DNA from: Closterium sp. NIES-65
Lineage: Eukaryota; Streptophyta; Zygnematophyceae; Desmidiales; Closteriaceae
NCBI GenBank assembly: GCA_948144175.1
Contig: CANXME010002058.1
Coordinates: 236,501-300,500 of the forward strand
DNA length: 64,000 nt
Direction: 5' to 3'
Under the pieces are notes generated by a model, which saw nothing but the letters and a program-made list of their open reading frames with translations, had not been told where the DNA came from and did no database searches. Below are positions 47,101 to 56,799 of this stretch, piece after piece (the stretch's first letter is position 1; the number at the start of each line of letters is the position of its first letter). Made by a program: the position numbers and the translations under genes.

Positions 47101-48159
47101 GGGGGGAAGGGGAGGGGAGGGAAGAGAGGGGGGGAGGAAGACGGGATGGGAGGGAATGAATGTCCCGCGCGTGGTGTGGTGCGTGTGCTGCGCCTGTTGG
47201 CGCTACTCTGGAGTGCGAGCAGCAGCGCTGGGATGGCCGCACGGAGCGTTGGGCGAGTGAAGCAGCCCAGAAAGCACCGAGCTATCCGCCGTCCCTCAGA
47301 CGCCTCTCGCACTCACCGCCCTCTGCGCTCACCGCCCTCTGCGCTCACCGCCCTCTGCGCTCACCGCCCTCTGCGCTCACCGCCCTCCGCACTCACCGCC
47401 CTGCGCGCTCACAGCCCTCTGCACTCACCGCCCTCTGCACTCACCGCCCTCTGCACTCACCGCCCTCCGCACTCACCGCCCTCCGCACTCACCGCCCTCC
47501 GCACTCACCGCCCTCCGCACTCACCGCCCTCTGCACTCACCGCCCTCTGCGCTCACCGCCCTCTGCGCTCACCGCCCTCTGCGCTCACCGCCCTCCGCAC
47601 TCACCGCCCTGCGCGCTCACCGCCCTCCGCACTCACCGCCCTCCGCACTCACCGCCCTCTGCACTCACCGCCCTGCGCACTCACCGCCCTGCGCACTCAC
47701 CGCCCTCCGCACTCACCGCCCTCTGCACTCACCGCCCTCCGCACTCACCGCCCTCTGCACTCACCGCCCTTCGCACTCACCGCCCTCTTGGTACATCTCC
47801 TCGGGAATGTCGATCCTCGTCCGCCTTTCCCGCGCCATTGCCTCGTCGGCGCCGCCGTTTCCGGAACCGAAGAGCGAATCCAGCGCCGGCAGCAATGCGA
47901 GCGACGACAGCACGGCGCGTCTCGTCACGCTGACGTCATCGTTCGGGTTAGACGTAACGTTGCGGGTACTCGAGATGGAATCCGCGGCTTGTGTTCGCAC
48001 GGATTCGCGAAGTGTCGCGGCATTCGCGAATTCGGCACTAGCTTGACATGTAACAGTTGAAGCGCCGGTCGACAGGCGCTGGTTAGCAGAGAGAGGTTGA
48101 GTGATGGTGTCCGGTCGGGTAACCAGCCGCAATGCGGGTTCCAACGAAACGAGCGACAT
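44120..48159 (-). CDS. FKBP18: Thylakoid-lumen FKBP-type prolyl isomerase
   Basis: Host gene, minus strand, six exons: 48159-47781, 47079-47009, 46470-46384, 45658-45509, 45181-45122, 44179-44120. Phases agree throughout; the product is about 268 aa. FKBPs catalyse cis-trans isomerisation of Xaa-Pro bonds. Residues 1-75 are Ser/Thr-rich and basic, as in a chloroplast transit peptide. TRRAVLSSLALLPAL (79-93) followed by AMA (107-109) looks like a twin-arginine lumenal signal. The PPIase domain (about 150-268) shows VHFDVTYRSLTVVSSRQSK, PYEFSLG, FSAQAAPKPPRALYSVVEGM, RTVIVPPEQGYGDKGFAEIP and PGATIQLTVELLEVK. The KREYAESANGLFSAQAAPKP stretch recalls Arabidopsis FKBP18 from memory, so the symbol is tentative. 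I chose the ATG at 48159, the first in frame. Introns are crowded with splice-edge copies. Confidence 0.87.
44538..44850 (+). repeat. (TATGG)n pentanucleotide microsatellite
   Basis: About 60 units with rare TTTGG, CATGG and TGTGG variants, in the last FKBP intron (44180-45121). Degenerate copies continue to about 45110. It reads open in several frames on both strands only because a 5-bp repeat lacks stops. Confidence 0.95.
45293..45398 (+). repeat. Three tandem copies of a 36-bp unit
   Basis: GTGGCTCGCATGTACTGCAC followed by TGTTTTGCCCAAGCAG, three times, in FKBP intron 4. Function unknown. Confidence 0.85.
45445..45520 (-). repeat. Tandem copies of the FKBP exon 4 donor
   Basis: A 28-bp unit (minus strand GGGCGGCAAGGTGAGGGAAA core) occurs three times. 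The copy nearest 45509 is the real exon end (GGK, then GTGAGG). The next two lie downstream in the intron, each with an intact AAG|GTGAGG. Confidence 0.85.
45755..46036 (-). repeat. Copies of the FKBP exon 4 acceptor edge
   Basis: The real exon starts (minus) CAG|CCATACGAGTTCTCACTAGG at 45658. Similar blocks stand at about 45812-45755 (PYEFSLGVKPGAEKK) and 45935-45875 (PYELSLGAKPGEERK), with a weaker one at about 46036-45990. Each has its own CAG acceptor. Spacing is about 120-150 bp. Confidence 0.82.
46560..46617 (-). repeat. Copy of the FKBP exon 3 acceptor edge
   Basis: The minus strand reads CAG|GTGCATTTTGACGTGACC and translates VHFDVTYRSLMVVSTRQSK, nearly the same as the real exon 3 start at 46470 (VHFDVTYRSLTVVSSRQSK). 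It lies 140 bp upstream in the intron. Confidence 0.82.
47325..47790 (-). repeat. Minisatellite built from the FKBP exon 1 donor site
   Basis: A 16-bp unit (plus strand CTCTGCGCTCACCGCC, minus GGCGGTGAGTGCGGAG) is repeated about 29 times. The rightmost member is the real exon 1 end, GGCG|GTGAGTGC at 47781. Every unit therefore offers a GT donor in the minus strand. Variation is mainly CTGCGC/CCGCAC. Confidence 0.9.
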
Positions 48160-48961
48160 AGTCAATGGCTGGACACCCGAACATGTAGCGGTGGTACCTT
48201 GGCTCGCTCAAATGAGGGTGTGGTGGATTGTGCGGAAGCAGAGAAACGACGGACGAGTGAGATGAAGGGTTATGTGAGGAGGTATTTTTAGATTGCGGCA
48301 GTGGGGGGAGCAGGGTAGGCGAGGCGGTGCCTAGTTGCAGATTGCAAGCGACGAACTCCGAGAATGGCGACCGTTGTTGCGACGCTGCGAAATTAGCTTA
48401 CATCGAAAACACATTATTCGCTTGCTGGGCCGCACGACACATTTCGCCGACGACGACATTTCTTCCACCAGCCGCTCGTTCGAAAGATGCTTCGTCGAAA
48501 CAATGCCACGCCAAACCTGACCACTGTTGACGTGGCAGATTGAACTTCTGAGGATTGAGGGGTCGCCACGACAAGTGGTAGGGAAGTTGGTTGGCAGAGC
48601 GGCAGAGCAGCCACGCCAGCAAGATCAGCGTGCTGAAACTTCCTCACCGTTTATGGTATGATCTGGGAACCATACAGTAACACACGTTATGGCAATTCAT
48701 TAAAAGTTCTGAGGAACAACGGAGTTGATTAAGCAAGTGAATGGTTCACCGCACCTTCGTTCTGTGTTGTTGTAATGTTAGAGAGATGCATCACAATGAC
48801 CACTCTGTACCCGGATCTCAGCAGTAAAATTGATGCATGGATAATTGTTCTCAATTCACTTTGATTGCTCCCTAAGGCCAAGAGGAGCAATACCCAACCC
48901 ACCCATACTATTGAACCTTTCTCTAAGAGTTTACCAGCTGCTTTGACACTCAACGACCATG
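48160..48961. other. Intergenic upstream of the FKBP gene
   Basis: About 800 bp, AT-richer. It should hold the FKBP promoter (minus strand). No repeat, RNA gene or convincing reading frame is seen. Confidence 0.5.
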
Positions 48962-49169
48962 TCATGGGAGGGTGGGGTGAGGCAAGTTGAAGCTTGAAAG
49001 ATCTTCAGAGCAGTCACTGAAATAATCAAGGGGCCGAAGAGAACCCGAGGGAGGGGGAAGGGGGAATGAGAAAAAGGTGATGATTAAAGAACATGGTGTG
49101 ATGGCACACCATGGAATCCCGTGGACAGAGAAGGGGGAGAATGTGACAGGAAGGAGATATGGAAGGAGG

Positions 49170-49970
49170 GAGATATGGAATAGTGACGAACATCTGCGGA
49201 TCCGCCGAAATGCGGTTCGCCTTCTTGATGCCCGCCACCTGCTCGCCACACACCTGCTCGCCACACACCTGCTCGCCACACACCTGCTCGCACACACCGC
49301 GCACGGTGGGCAGCACATGAGTGTGGAGGGATGGACACAGGATGCGTGCATGAAATGATTCGATTCGATGCAGAAAATGGGCGTGCGCTTGGGAAGGATC
49401 GGCAGGAAGGAGAGTGACGAGGTGCACACGAGGCGGGCATGCTAGACGGCGGGAGGGCGGGTGAGGAAGCATCTTGCACAGACTGACGCGAGCATGCTGC
49501 GATGCGATGCACTGATTGCGTGCTCATGTGGCATGTGGGTGTTCAGGAAGGCCAAACACAGCTATTGCAGGAGTAGAACCTTCTACAGCGAGATGCGAGA
49601 GACATAGATCATCGGACTGATAGCAGCGGAGAGCAATGCTTTAGTTCCGCGCAGAAAGGCAGAGGTGAGGGAAACACACGAGACACAGCGGTAACGACGA
49701 GAATATTTAAGTGGGGCACGAGGAGAGCGAGGCGTAGCACACCTGGGCGGCATAGCGGATGGGGATGGCGGCGAGGGTGTGGAAGCGAGTCACCTCGTGC
49801 AGCACGCACTGCTGCCCGCCATCCCAGCGCGCGGCGGGAGACACGCTTGGCTCGGCGCCAGGGGAGAAGCCCTGCCTAAGGACATCTGCACGAGCCCCGT
49901 GTGACGACCGGGATCTTCAGTGTGACCAACATGCGCCGATTCAGGTCAACGCTTACGCGCTGTATAACAC
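49170..49970 (-). CDS. LysM-domain protein gene, partly resolved
   Basis: Minus-strand exons encode LysM text. One exon ends at 49744 and reads GGQQCVLHEVTRFHTLAAIP followed by IRYAAQ. The next begins at 49238 with VAGIKKANRISADPQMFVT. The CAG|GTG junction is in phase, and together they give the usual LysM order (H-x-V...TL..IA.KY...I..aN....). A further LysM-tail-like piece (RRMLVTLKIPVV) lies upstream at about 49960-49890, so a second LysM or a longer gene is likely. LysM domains bind GlcNAc-containing glycans; some plant members are intracellular. No transmembrane or kinase part is visible. I could not fix the first or last exon. Confidence 0.5.
49235..49300 (-). repeat. Tandem copies of the LysM exon acceptor
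   Basis: A 15-bp unit (minus strand GTGTGTGGCGAGCAG) occurs four times, ending in the real acceptor GCGAGCAG|GTGGCGGGC at 49238. It is the same pattern as in the two neighbouring genes. Confidence 0.82.
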
Positions 49971-50039
49971 GCTAGGCATGAACCCGTGGTCGTGCGTTTG
50001 GACATCCCTCAACCTCTGAAACCTGGGGGGGACGAGAAG

Positions 50040-51000
50040 AGAGGGGAGAGGGATGGGAGGAGTTAGGGAGAGGGGCATAGGGTAAAGAAGGGATGAGAGA
50101 GGGAAGAGGAGATACAGGGAAGGGGAGGGAAAGAGGGGAGAGGGGAGAGATGGAAGAGGGGAGAGAGGGAAGAGGGGAGAGAGGGAAGAGGGGAGAGAGG
50201 GAAGAGGGGAGAGAGGGTAGAGGAGAGAGAGGGAGGAGGGGAGAGAGGGACGAGGGGAGCGAGGGAAGAGGGGAGAGAGGGAAGAGGGGAGAGAGGGAAG
50301 AGGGGAGCGAGGGAAGAGGGGAGAGAGGGAAGGGAGGAGATTGGACGAGTTGGGAGATGGTGGGCGGTAAAGTCTCGGACTGGGAAAGTGAGGGGAAGTA
50401 GCGGAAAATTTGAGGGTAAGAAGAGCGGAAGCTGGAGGGGGGATGAGGGGAAGCAGGGGGCGAGATGAGGGGAAGAGAGAAAGAATCAGGGGAAAAAGCA
50501 AGGGAAATGAGGGAAAGAAGGGAGGGGAAGCAAGAAATGAGGGGACACAGAGGGGGAAATGAGGGGAAGCAGGGGGGGGATCAGGGGAAGCAGCGGGGGA
50601 AATGCGGGGAAGCAGGGGGTGGGGGGAATGAGGGGAAGTAAGGGGGGAAATCAGGGAAAGAAAGGGGGGAAATGAGGGAAGACAGAGGGGGGGGTGGGGG
50701 GACAGGGGAAGCAGGGGGGAAATGGGGGGAAGCAAGGGAGAAATCAGGGGAGGCAAGGGGGGAAATGAGGGGAAACAAGAGGGGGGGGGAGAGATTAGGA
50801 GAATCAGAGGTGAAAATTAGGGGAAGCAGGGGGGGGGGGGAAGCAGTGGGGGAAAGAGGGGAAGAACGGGGAAAAATCAGGGGAAGCAAGAAATGAGGGG
50901 AAGCAGGGGGTGATTGACGGGAATCAGGGGGAAATGCGTGGAAGCAGGAGGAGAAGTGAGGAGAAGTAGGCTGTGGGGGGGATGTGAGAAAATGTAAATA
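50040..51000. repeat. GA-rich tandem repeats
   Basis: 18-bp GAGAGAGGGAAGAGGGGA-type units (about 50100-50340), then a looser GAGGGGAAGCAGGGGGAAAT-type repeat to about 51000. The minus strand is a long polypyrimidine tract. The second repeat type recurs at 53755-54020. It may lie in an intron or 5' region of the LysM gene. No gene is seen. Confidence 0.85.
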
Positions 51001-52177
51001 GAGATCCTTCCAGCCATGGAGGGATGTAGGGAACGTAGCAAGAGGGAATGGCAGGGCAGGGAAGGCAAGGGATGGGCAGGTGAGAGAAGGGCGATGAGAG
51101 AGGAGACGCGAAGAGGGTAGCGCGATGGGGGTGCTGGCGCGTTGAGGGGAGGGGAGGCGCGACGAGGGGAGGGGAGCCGCGACGAAAGGAGGGGAGGCGC
51201 TACGAAGGGGAAGGGTGGGGGTAAGCGCGACGAGGACTCGGCGTAACGATGGTGCTGTTGCGAGGCGGGGAGGAGAGGCTTCACGAGGGGTGGCAGCGCA
51301 ACGATGGGAGGGGAAGCGCGACCAAGGGGGGAGCTACCAGGGGAGGGGAGGCGCGACGACTTGAGGCGCTCCGTGGTGAGGTGGCTTCGCTCACCTTCGC
51401 GACCACACTGACTAGTGTATCCTTCGTAATGTTTGCGGCGAATGCGCTTTCGCGATAATTGCGGCGAGTAGCTAGCGTCTTACTTTCTGAATTGAGACGA
51501 ATACGATTTGTCTAACGCAGATTAGGGTTGGGCTTCAACATTTAGCGTGATGGCTCAGGCGGGTTGCAAGGGATAAGAACTGTCGTCAATTCGCACACGC
51601 AAAATCGTTTCGCACAAAATCAACATTTTCATCCCATCCAACCCATTTGCACATCCGCACGCAAGATTTACTTGCGCTGCGGCTGTTTGTTCCCATCTCA
51701 GAAGCGGACGACACGTGTTTCGAACGGTTGGGATTGCGGTAGGTACCTTCGAGATTACTGCGATCTGCGGTACAGATTCAAAATTGGATTTCCCTCACGA
51801 GTGAATTACGGCACCAATCTCATCTCAAGTTCAGTACATGGCCGAGAAGGCAAGGGTGAGGCACGATGAGGTCAACACGGTCATTGCAAGCTGTCAGCCA
51901 GAGCTCAGTGAACGCAATACCAGCTACGCAAAGCCACCAATGGCATGTATGGGAGCCATCTTCTCATCTTCTCAGCGTCGGAGTGCACGGCGGAGAAGGC
52001 ACGGATGTACGGCACGGATTCGTCGACAGCCACCGCAATATATTTTTGTCACCAACCGCGGAGCTGCTCCAGACCAAACGTGTTCCAGATTTTTTCAGAG
52101 TGCAGAGCCCTTGCCAAACTTGCAGCCTCACTGTCACCAAGTACTTACCGTATCTTCAAACCAGCGCACCGGCAACC
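51001..52177. other. Upstream region of the 52178 gene
   Basis: Includes GC-rich GCGCGACGAGGGGAGGGG-like repeats (about 51120-51370), then less repetitive DNA. It probably holds the promoter and 5' UTR of the secreted-protein gene. The frame of that gene stays open back to an ATG at 51866, but that extension has no signal peptide or recognisable domain. Confidence 0.5.
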
Positions 52178-53296
52178 ATGGCCCATATGCAATCGACGTT
52201 GTCGGCGCGGGACCTCACCTTCGCCGTGCTCTGCTCCGCGTTATGGGTGGCGACTCTCCCACGCATCGCGGATTCAGTTCCTCTCTCGTACGTGCTGAGT
52301 CAGATCCGCGACACGTCCAACACGGACGGCAAGCCCGCCGGCATGACCGCGGGAGTGGTGGAGTTCGCCGCCGGATACGACAAGGTGGATGACATTTCCG
52401 GAAGCTCGCTTCTTTTTCCCATTAACGAAGGCTGGACTAGCGCGCTCACGGGTTACAAGGCCAAGAACCCGTCTGCCACAACCTCGTCCGACCCGGTTCT
52501 CGAGGCGCTCAACACGGTGGTGTCCTCGTCGGGATCCGTGTCGGCCCTCAACGGCATGTCCGCCAACGGCAAGAACGCGCTGTCGCGCCTCGCCAAGTTC
52601 ATGGCGATCCGCGGCACCATCTCAACCACAGACATGGAAAGTGGCAGCGTGAGTGTCACGGTCCCGCCACTCGTGGAAAGCACAGTATATCATTCTCCCT
52701 TGCGTCCCTTGCACCACCATCAGATGGATGTCGCACTCCATTCTCTCCTCGTCATTGCAACTCGCGCATGATCGTCCCATTGTCCATAATGAATACTTTT
52801 CCCCCCCAAGCAGTACAAGAACGGGCGGTTCAGCTTCGATACGGAGGTGAACCAGCCAATATACCTGTACGCCAACGTCACTGGCGCGCTCATGTATGCC
52901 AGCATCGGGGGCTTGGATCACGTCTTCACTGGGACCGACCGTGGCGCCGTTGAACCCTCTACTTACAAGAAGAATGGACTCATGGCGGGGAGTGATGATG
53001 GAACGCCGAGAGCAGCCGCGGATGTGCTAGTGGCTGCTATCTTGACAACCAGCCGTGTTAAAGGTGCCATCAAGACAACCGACTCCGATATGACCGCCAT
53101 GTTTGTGACTGACGTGGCGTTCCCCGCCAACATGGGCTCGCTTACCAGCTCCGACCCCGTGTCACCGTATGGCAAAGGTGTGTTGTGGGGTGTGGATGCT
53201 ACAGCCATGCCTTTGAGTCGCTTGCTGCTACTAAGGCAGCTCTTTCCTGCACTGATGTTGCGACAGGTAGTGAGAGGTGGCGTAGATGATGCATGA
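52178..53296 (+). CDS. Secreted protein, weakly fasciclin (FAS1)-like
   Basis: Host gene with exons 52178-52648 and 52814-53296 (GTGAGT...CAG intron, phase 0), about 317 aa. The start context GCAACCATGG is favourable and gives a signal peptide (LTFAVLCSALWVATLP, then ADS as likely cleavage). The body contains SSLLFPINEGWTSALTGYK, ALSRLAKFMAIRGTISTTDM and, after the intron, IYLYANVTGALMYASIGGLD. The spacing of the first two blocks recalls the FAS1 elements for 'fAPtneAf' and 'Ll.yHvl.g.is..dl', but the match is weak. The 3' end is uncertain: a donor-like GGTGTGTTG near 53180 and acceptor CAG near 53269 allow a shorter product. No GPI signal is evident. Role unknown; perhaps cell wall or extracellular matrix. 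Confidence 0.6.
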
Positions 53297-53734
53297 GTTC
53301 CACGTGGACGTGCTCTGGCATGCCACGTTGCTGCTGGTGCATACCAATGCGGTGTGACAGCCGCTGTCTAACTGTGATTTGTTGAAGCAATTTCCTGTCA
53401 GCCTAATTAACCAGGTTGTTTTATTTTCTCTGGTTGTGCAGGTGCTAGCAGGTTTTCCCTGTATGGAGAATCCCTGGGTCTGGTTTTTTCTCTGATTGTA
53501 GTGATTGTGCTAGTTTAGAGTACAATGAAATCCTTACACCTTTTGGATCGGCACTAGATTGTTAGAGAGTGCCTGGTTTGCAATATTGATAGTACTTCAA
53601 ACACTTCGCCTCAAGACATTTGTCTTGGCGGTTTGTTTCTGTGAAAGAGCAGGTTCACAACCTACCTAAGGCATTGAAAATATATGGTTACACAATCACA
53701 ATCCCATTCCCTCATACGGTATCACAACCAATGT
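53297..53734. other. Downstream region of the 52178 gene
   Basis: AT-rich, non-repetitive, presumed 3' UTR and spacer. No further gene is seen. Confidence 0.5.
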
Positions 53735-54020
53735 GATCATGGGAAGACGACGGGTAGGGGAGGAAGGGGATGAGGGGAAGCAAGGGGGAAACAAGGGAAG
53801 TAGGGGAAGAATGAGGAGAAGCAAGGGGGGAAATCAGGGGAAGCAGGGGAGAAATAAGGGGAAGCAGAGGGGAAATGCGGGGAAGCAGGGAAGGAATGAG
53901 GGGAAGCAATGGAGAAACGAGGGGAAGCAGGGGGGAAATGAGGGGAAGCAAGCGGGAAAGTGAGGGGAAGCTGGGGAAATAATGAGGGGGAGGGAGAAGA
54001 GGGGGAAATGGGGGGAAGCA
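53735..54020 (+). repeat. GA-rich repeat, related to 50440-51000
   Basis: Units of the form GAGGGGAAGCAGGGGGGAAAT, about 13 degenerate copies. The same unit appears in the tract on the other side of the secreted-protein gene. Confidence 0.85.
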
Positions 54021-54118
54021 TGTCAATGTACACTCATACATTTGTAGGTGTACATTGTTAGGCTAGGTTGGGTTGTACTGTAGAGGGTATGTGTTGCTAC
54101 TTGTACCCCGTTGTATGC
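54021..54118 (+). repeat. LTR-like fragment of a copia relative
   Basis: It starts TGTCAATGTACACTC and contains TTAGGCTAGGTTGGGTT and CTACTTGTACCCC, matching the common core of the GC-rich copia LTRs here. It stops at the point where element F inserts; the rest would lie beyond the window. Confidence 0.55.
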
Positions 54119-54254
54119 TGTCAGAATACGAAACAGGAGGAATGATGGACTAAGGATGAAAGGTGATACAAGTACTAACCCTAACAAGGATTGTACCCCT
54201 TAGGGAGTGACCCACTATAGCCTAACAGAAACATGCTATAAACATGTTTTGACA
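54119..54254 (-). repeat. 3' LTR of element F
   Basis: About 136 bp; the minus strand begins TGTCAAAACATGTTTATAGC at 54254 and ends CTGACA. The left flank TATGC (54114-54118) is the presumed target copy. Confidence 0.75.
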
Positions 54255-54489
54255 CACCCCTATAGGGACAACAAGGGGTCACAAGACCAGTCAAGAGATG
54301 AAGCAAGACAAAGCAAAGCTCAGGGTGGATCTCAAGATCACCACGCATTCGGAGCACAAGCAAGCGGCCACAAGGCCAGTTCACATGCAGTTATAATAGT
54401 AAGAGCAGTACACTGATCACAACGTAGCAAGTGTAAGCATTCAGGTATACTCATATATGTAAGTGCATAACAAGGGCAAGACAAGATCA

Positions 54490-55320
54490 GGAGACAAGCA
54501 GGTGAGGCAGAGTGGGTACAAGCCCATGAGCAATGCAGAAACGCTAATGATCACCAGACCCAAGGCGCTTGGTGAAGACATCAGCAGTGTTGGCCTGTGT
54601 GGCCAAAGCTGACCACGCTGCTGGAGCTTTCGCGTGAGGAAGTAACGGAGAGCAATGTGCTACGTTTTGTGCTCAGTCTGGTCCTGACACACTGCAATCA
54701 TGGCCTTGTTGTCGACGTACAGAATCGGAGGAGAACAAGGCCGCTCACCCAAGTCGGTCAGCAGGTAGGTCAGCCAGCGAAGCTCCTGTGCAGCCAAAGC
54801 CCCCGCGGAGATATCGGCCTCACAGCTGGAACTAAGTATAGAAGACGTGCGAGTGGACCTCCACGAGACAGAACCAGCGCCGAGGCTGAAACTGTAACCG
54901 TGTGTCGACTGGTGAGTTGTCAGGTCGTCAGCCCAAGAAGCGTCTGAGTGACCGGTGAGAACAACTGAACCCTGTCCTCCAAGCACAAGCCCCGTGCCCG
55001 ATGTACTGCACAGGTAACGCAGTACCCTCTTCGCAGCTTCTCAGTGCACCTTTCGGTGTCTTCCAGGAGCCACGTAGTGGGCCAGAAGGCTGAGAGGGTA
55101 CGCGAGGTCAGGTCGAGTGCACGTCATCAGGTACATGAGGCAACCCACAAGCTCTGGATATGGACCACTCGGCTCAAAGGACTCGTCCGAAGGTGGAGCT
55201 GAGAAGGAGTGCAGGTGTGTGTCTTTTACAGCTCCGTGTTCACTAGGGCCAGTGCCTCAGTGTCAGCAGTAGCAAAAACCAAGTCGTCGACGTACACAAG
55301 AACGTAGATCGGCGGTAGAG
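54490..55320 (-). pseudogene. Element F RNase H and RT tail
   Basis: Minus-strand copia text: VVLTGHSDASWADDLTTHQS, HGYSFSLGAGSVSWRSTR, SSCEADISAGALAAQELRWL and LYVDNKAMIAV. It continues at 57046 after element G. Confidence 0.82.
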
Positions 55321-55325
55321 AAGTG

Positions 55326-55567
55326 TGTCGAAGTAGTAACTTAGTTGGTAACCGGGTTTAAGGAGGGCCTAGGCTTAGTAGCCTAGGCCAAGCGGGTATG
55401 TCGAGAGGTTTGTGCCAAGGAGGAATGTCGAGAATGATTGTGTTTCACTATAGGTTTACGGAACATATAGCCAAGAACAGAAGGTGCACCACCAAATAAG
55501 CAAGGAAATAACTACACTACAACTAACAACAAGCAGTTCTATAAACTATGTAGAACATAGTTTGACA
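55326..55567 (-). repeat. 3' LTR of element G
   Basis: The minus strand starts TGTCAAACTATGTTCTAC at 55567. It shares CGGAACATATAGCCAAGAAC and AGTAGCCTAGGCCAAGCGGG (plus strand) with 56800-57040. Confidence 0.85.
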
Positions 55568-56799
55568 CTCCCCCGTAACTGCTTGCAAGTATAAGTGTAG
55601 AACGCCCCTTGAGGGGGTGCACCAAGGACAGGGCGGCGTAGTGAAAGACGGTAGAGAGGGAAGTGAGGAGGAGGAAGCGAGAGAGAGATAGGAGAGGAGA
55701 GGAGAAGGAACAAAGGAGGAGGTGAATGAGGCATGAGGAGAGGAGGTGGGGGGGTGGCCGCGGCGTCCCCTCTTACTAACCCCCTTTTACGAAGGGGGGG
55801 GTGAGTGAGGGATGAGGAGAGGAGGTGGGGGGGTGGCTGCGACGTCCCCTCTTACTAACCATCCTCACCCCCGGGCTCTGCTGGCTGGGCGGGGTCTCTG
55901 TTGGCGGGGGTCTGTGCTGGCGGGGGTCTCTGCTGGCGGGGGTCTCTGCTGGCGGGGTCGCTGCTGGCGGGGGCTCTGCTGGCGGTGTCGCTGGCGTTGT
56001 AACTGCTGGCGGTACCGGAGGCGGCTGGCGCTGGTGCTAGTGCCTGGTGTCGGTGTTGGTGCTCATACTGGCGGACGTCCCGCCGTCACCCCTTCCCCCC
56101 TTTTCGCCTCCCCCCCACAGTGCTCCGCCGCCACTCCCTTCCCCTCCTCCCTCTCCCCCCCAAAGCAACCGCCGCTGCACCTGCGAACAGTCGCGACGGG
56201 GGGGGGGGGGGGGGGGGGGGAGACGAGTAGGGGGTGGGCGAGCGGGCAGGTTGTGCGGGCAGGGGGCGAGCGAGCAGGCGGGTTGCGCGGACTGGGTGCG
56301 CAGGCTCCAGGTGCAGGCGGCCGCCGCTGGCGTGTCCAGCTGGCGCGTCGGTTGGCAAGGTGGCTGGTGGTCCGCCGCCACGCCCTTCCCCCTTCCCTCT
56401 CTCCCCCCACATTGCGACCGTCGCTGCACACGCTTACAGCTGCGACGTTGGGTGACGAGCAGGGGCCGGAGGGCCTTCGATCGAGCAGGACGCAGGTCTC
56501 CGCTGGCGGTGGTTTGCGTACAGACGACAGGGTGTGCGCGGAACGCAGGGCGAAGGGCGAACGTGCAACGTACGACGATGCAGGTGACGGGCGACCACGC
56601 GACTAGATGGGCGACGCGCAACAGAAGCGGATAGATCGCGGGCGGCGGGCTGCAGAAGCGGGTATCGCGCGAGCGACGGGCTGAAGGCAGGGAAGCCCTC
56701 ACGAGGCGCACTACGGGCTGCACAACGTGGCGTGCCATGGCGAGAGGCTAGCGGTGGGCCCATAAAAATCGGTCCTTAGGAAGGAACTGCTCTATACCA

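Noticed and set aside
47325-47790. CRISPR array
   Set aside because: Units are head-to-tail 16-bp repeats without spacers, in a eukaryotic intron. The same applies to the other tandem arrays here.
47160-48060. Pro/His/Leu-rich protein on the plus strand
   Set aside because: It is a translation of the 16-bp minisatellite on the wrong strand of FKBP intron 1 and exon 1.
51866-52177. N-terminal extension of the secreted-protein gene
   Set aside because: The frame is open, but the extension lacks a signal peptide or any domain, while the ATG at 52178 has good context and begins a clear signal peptide.
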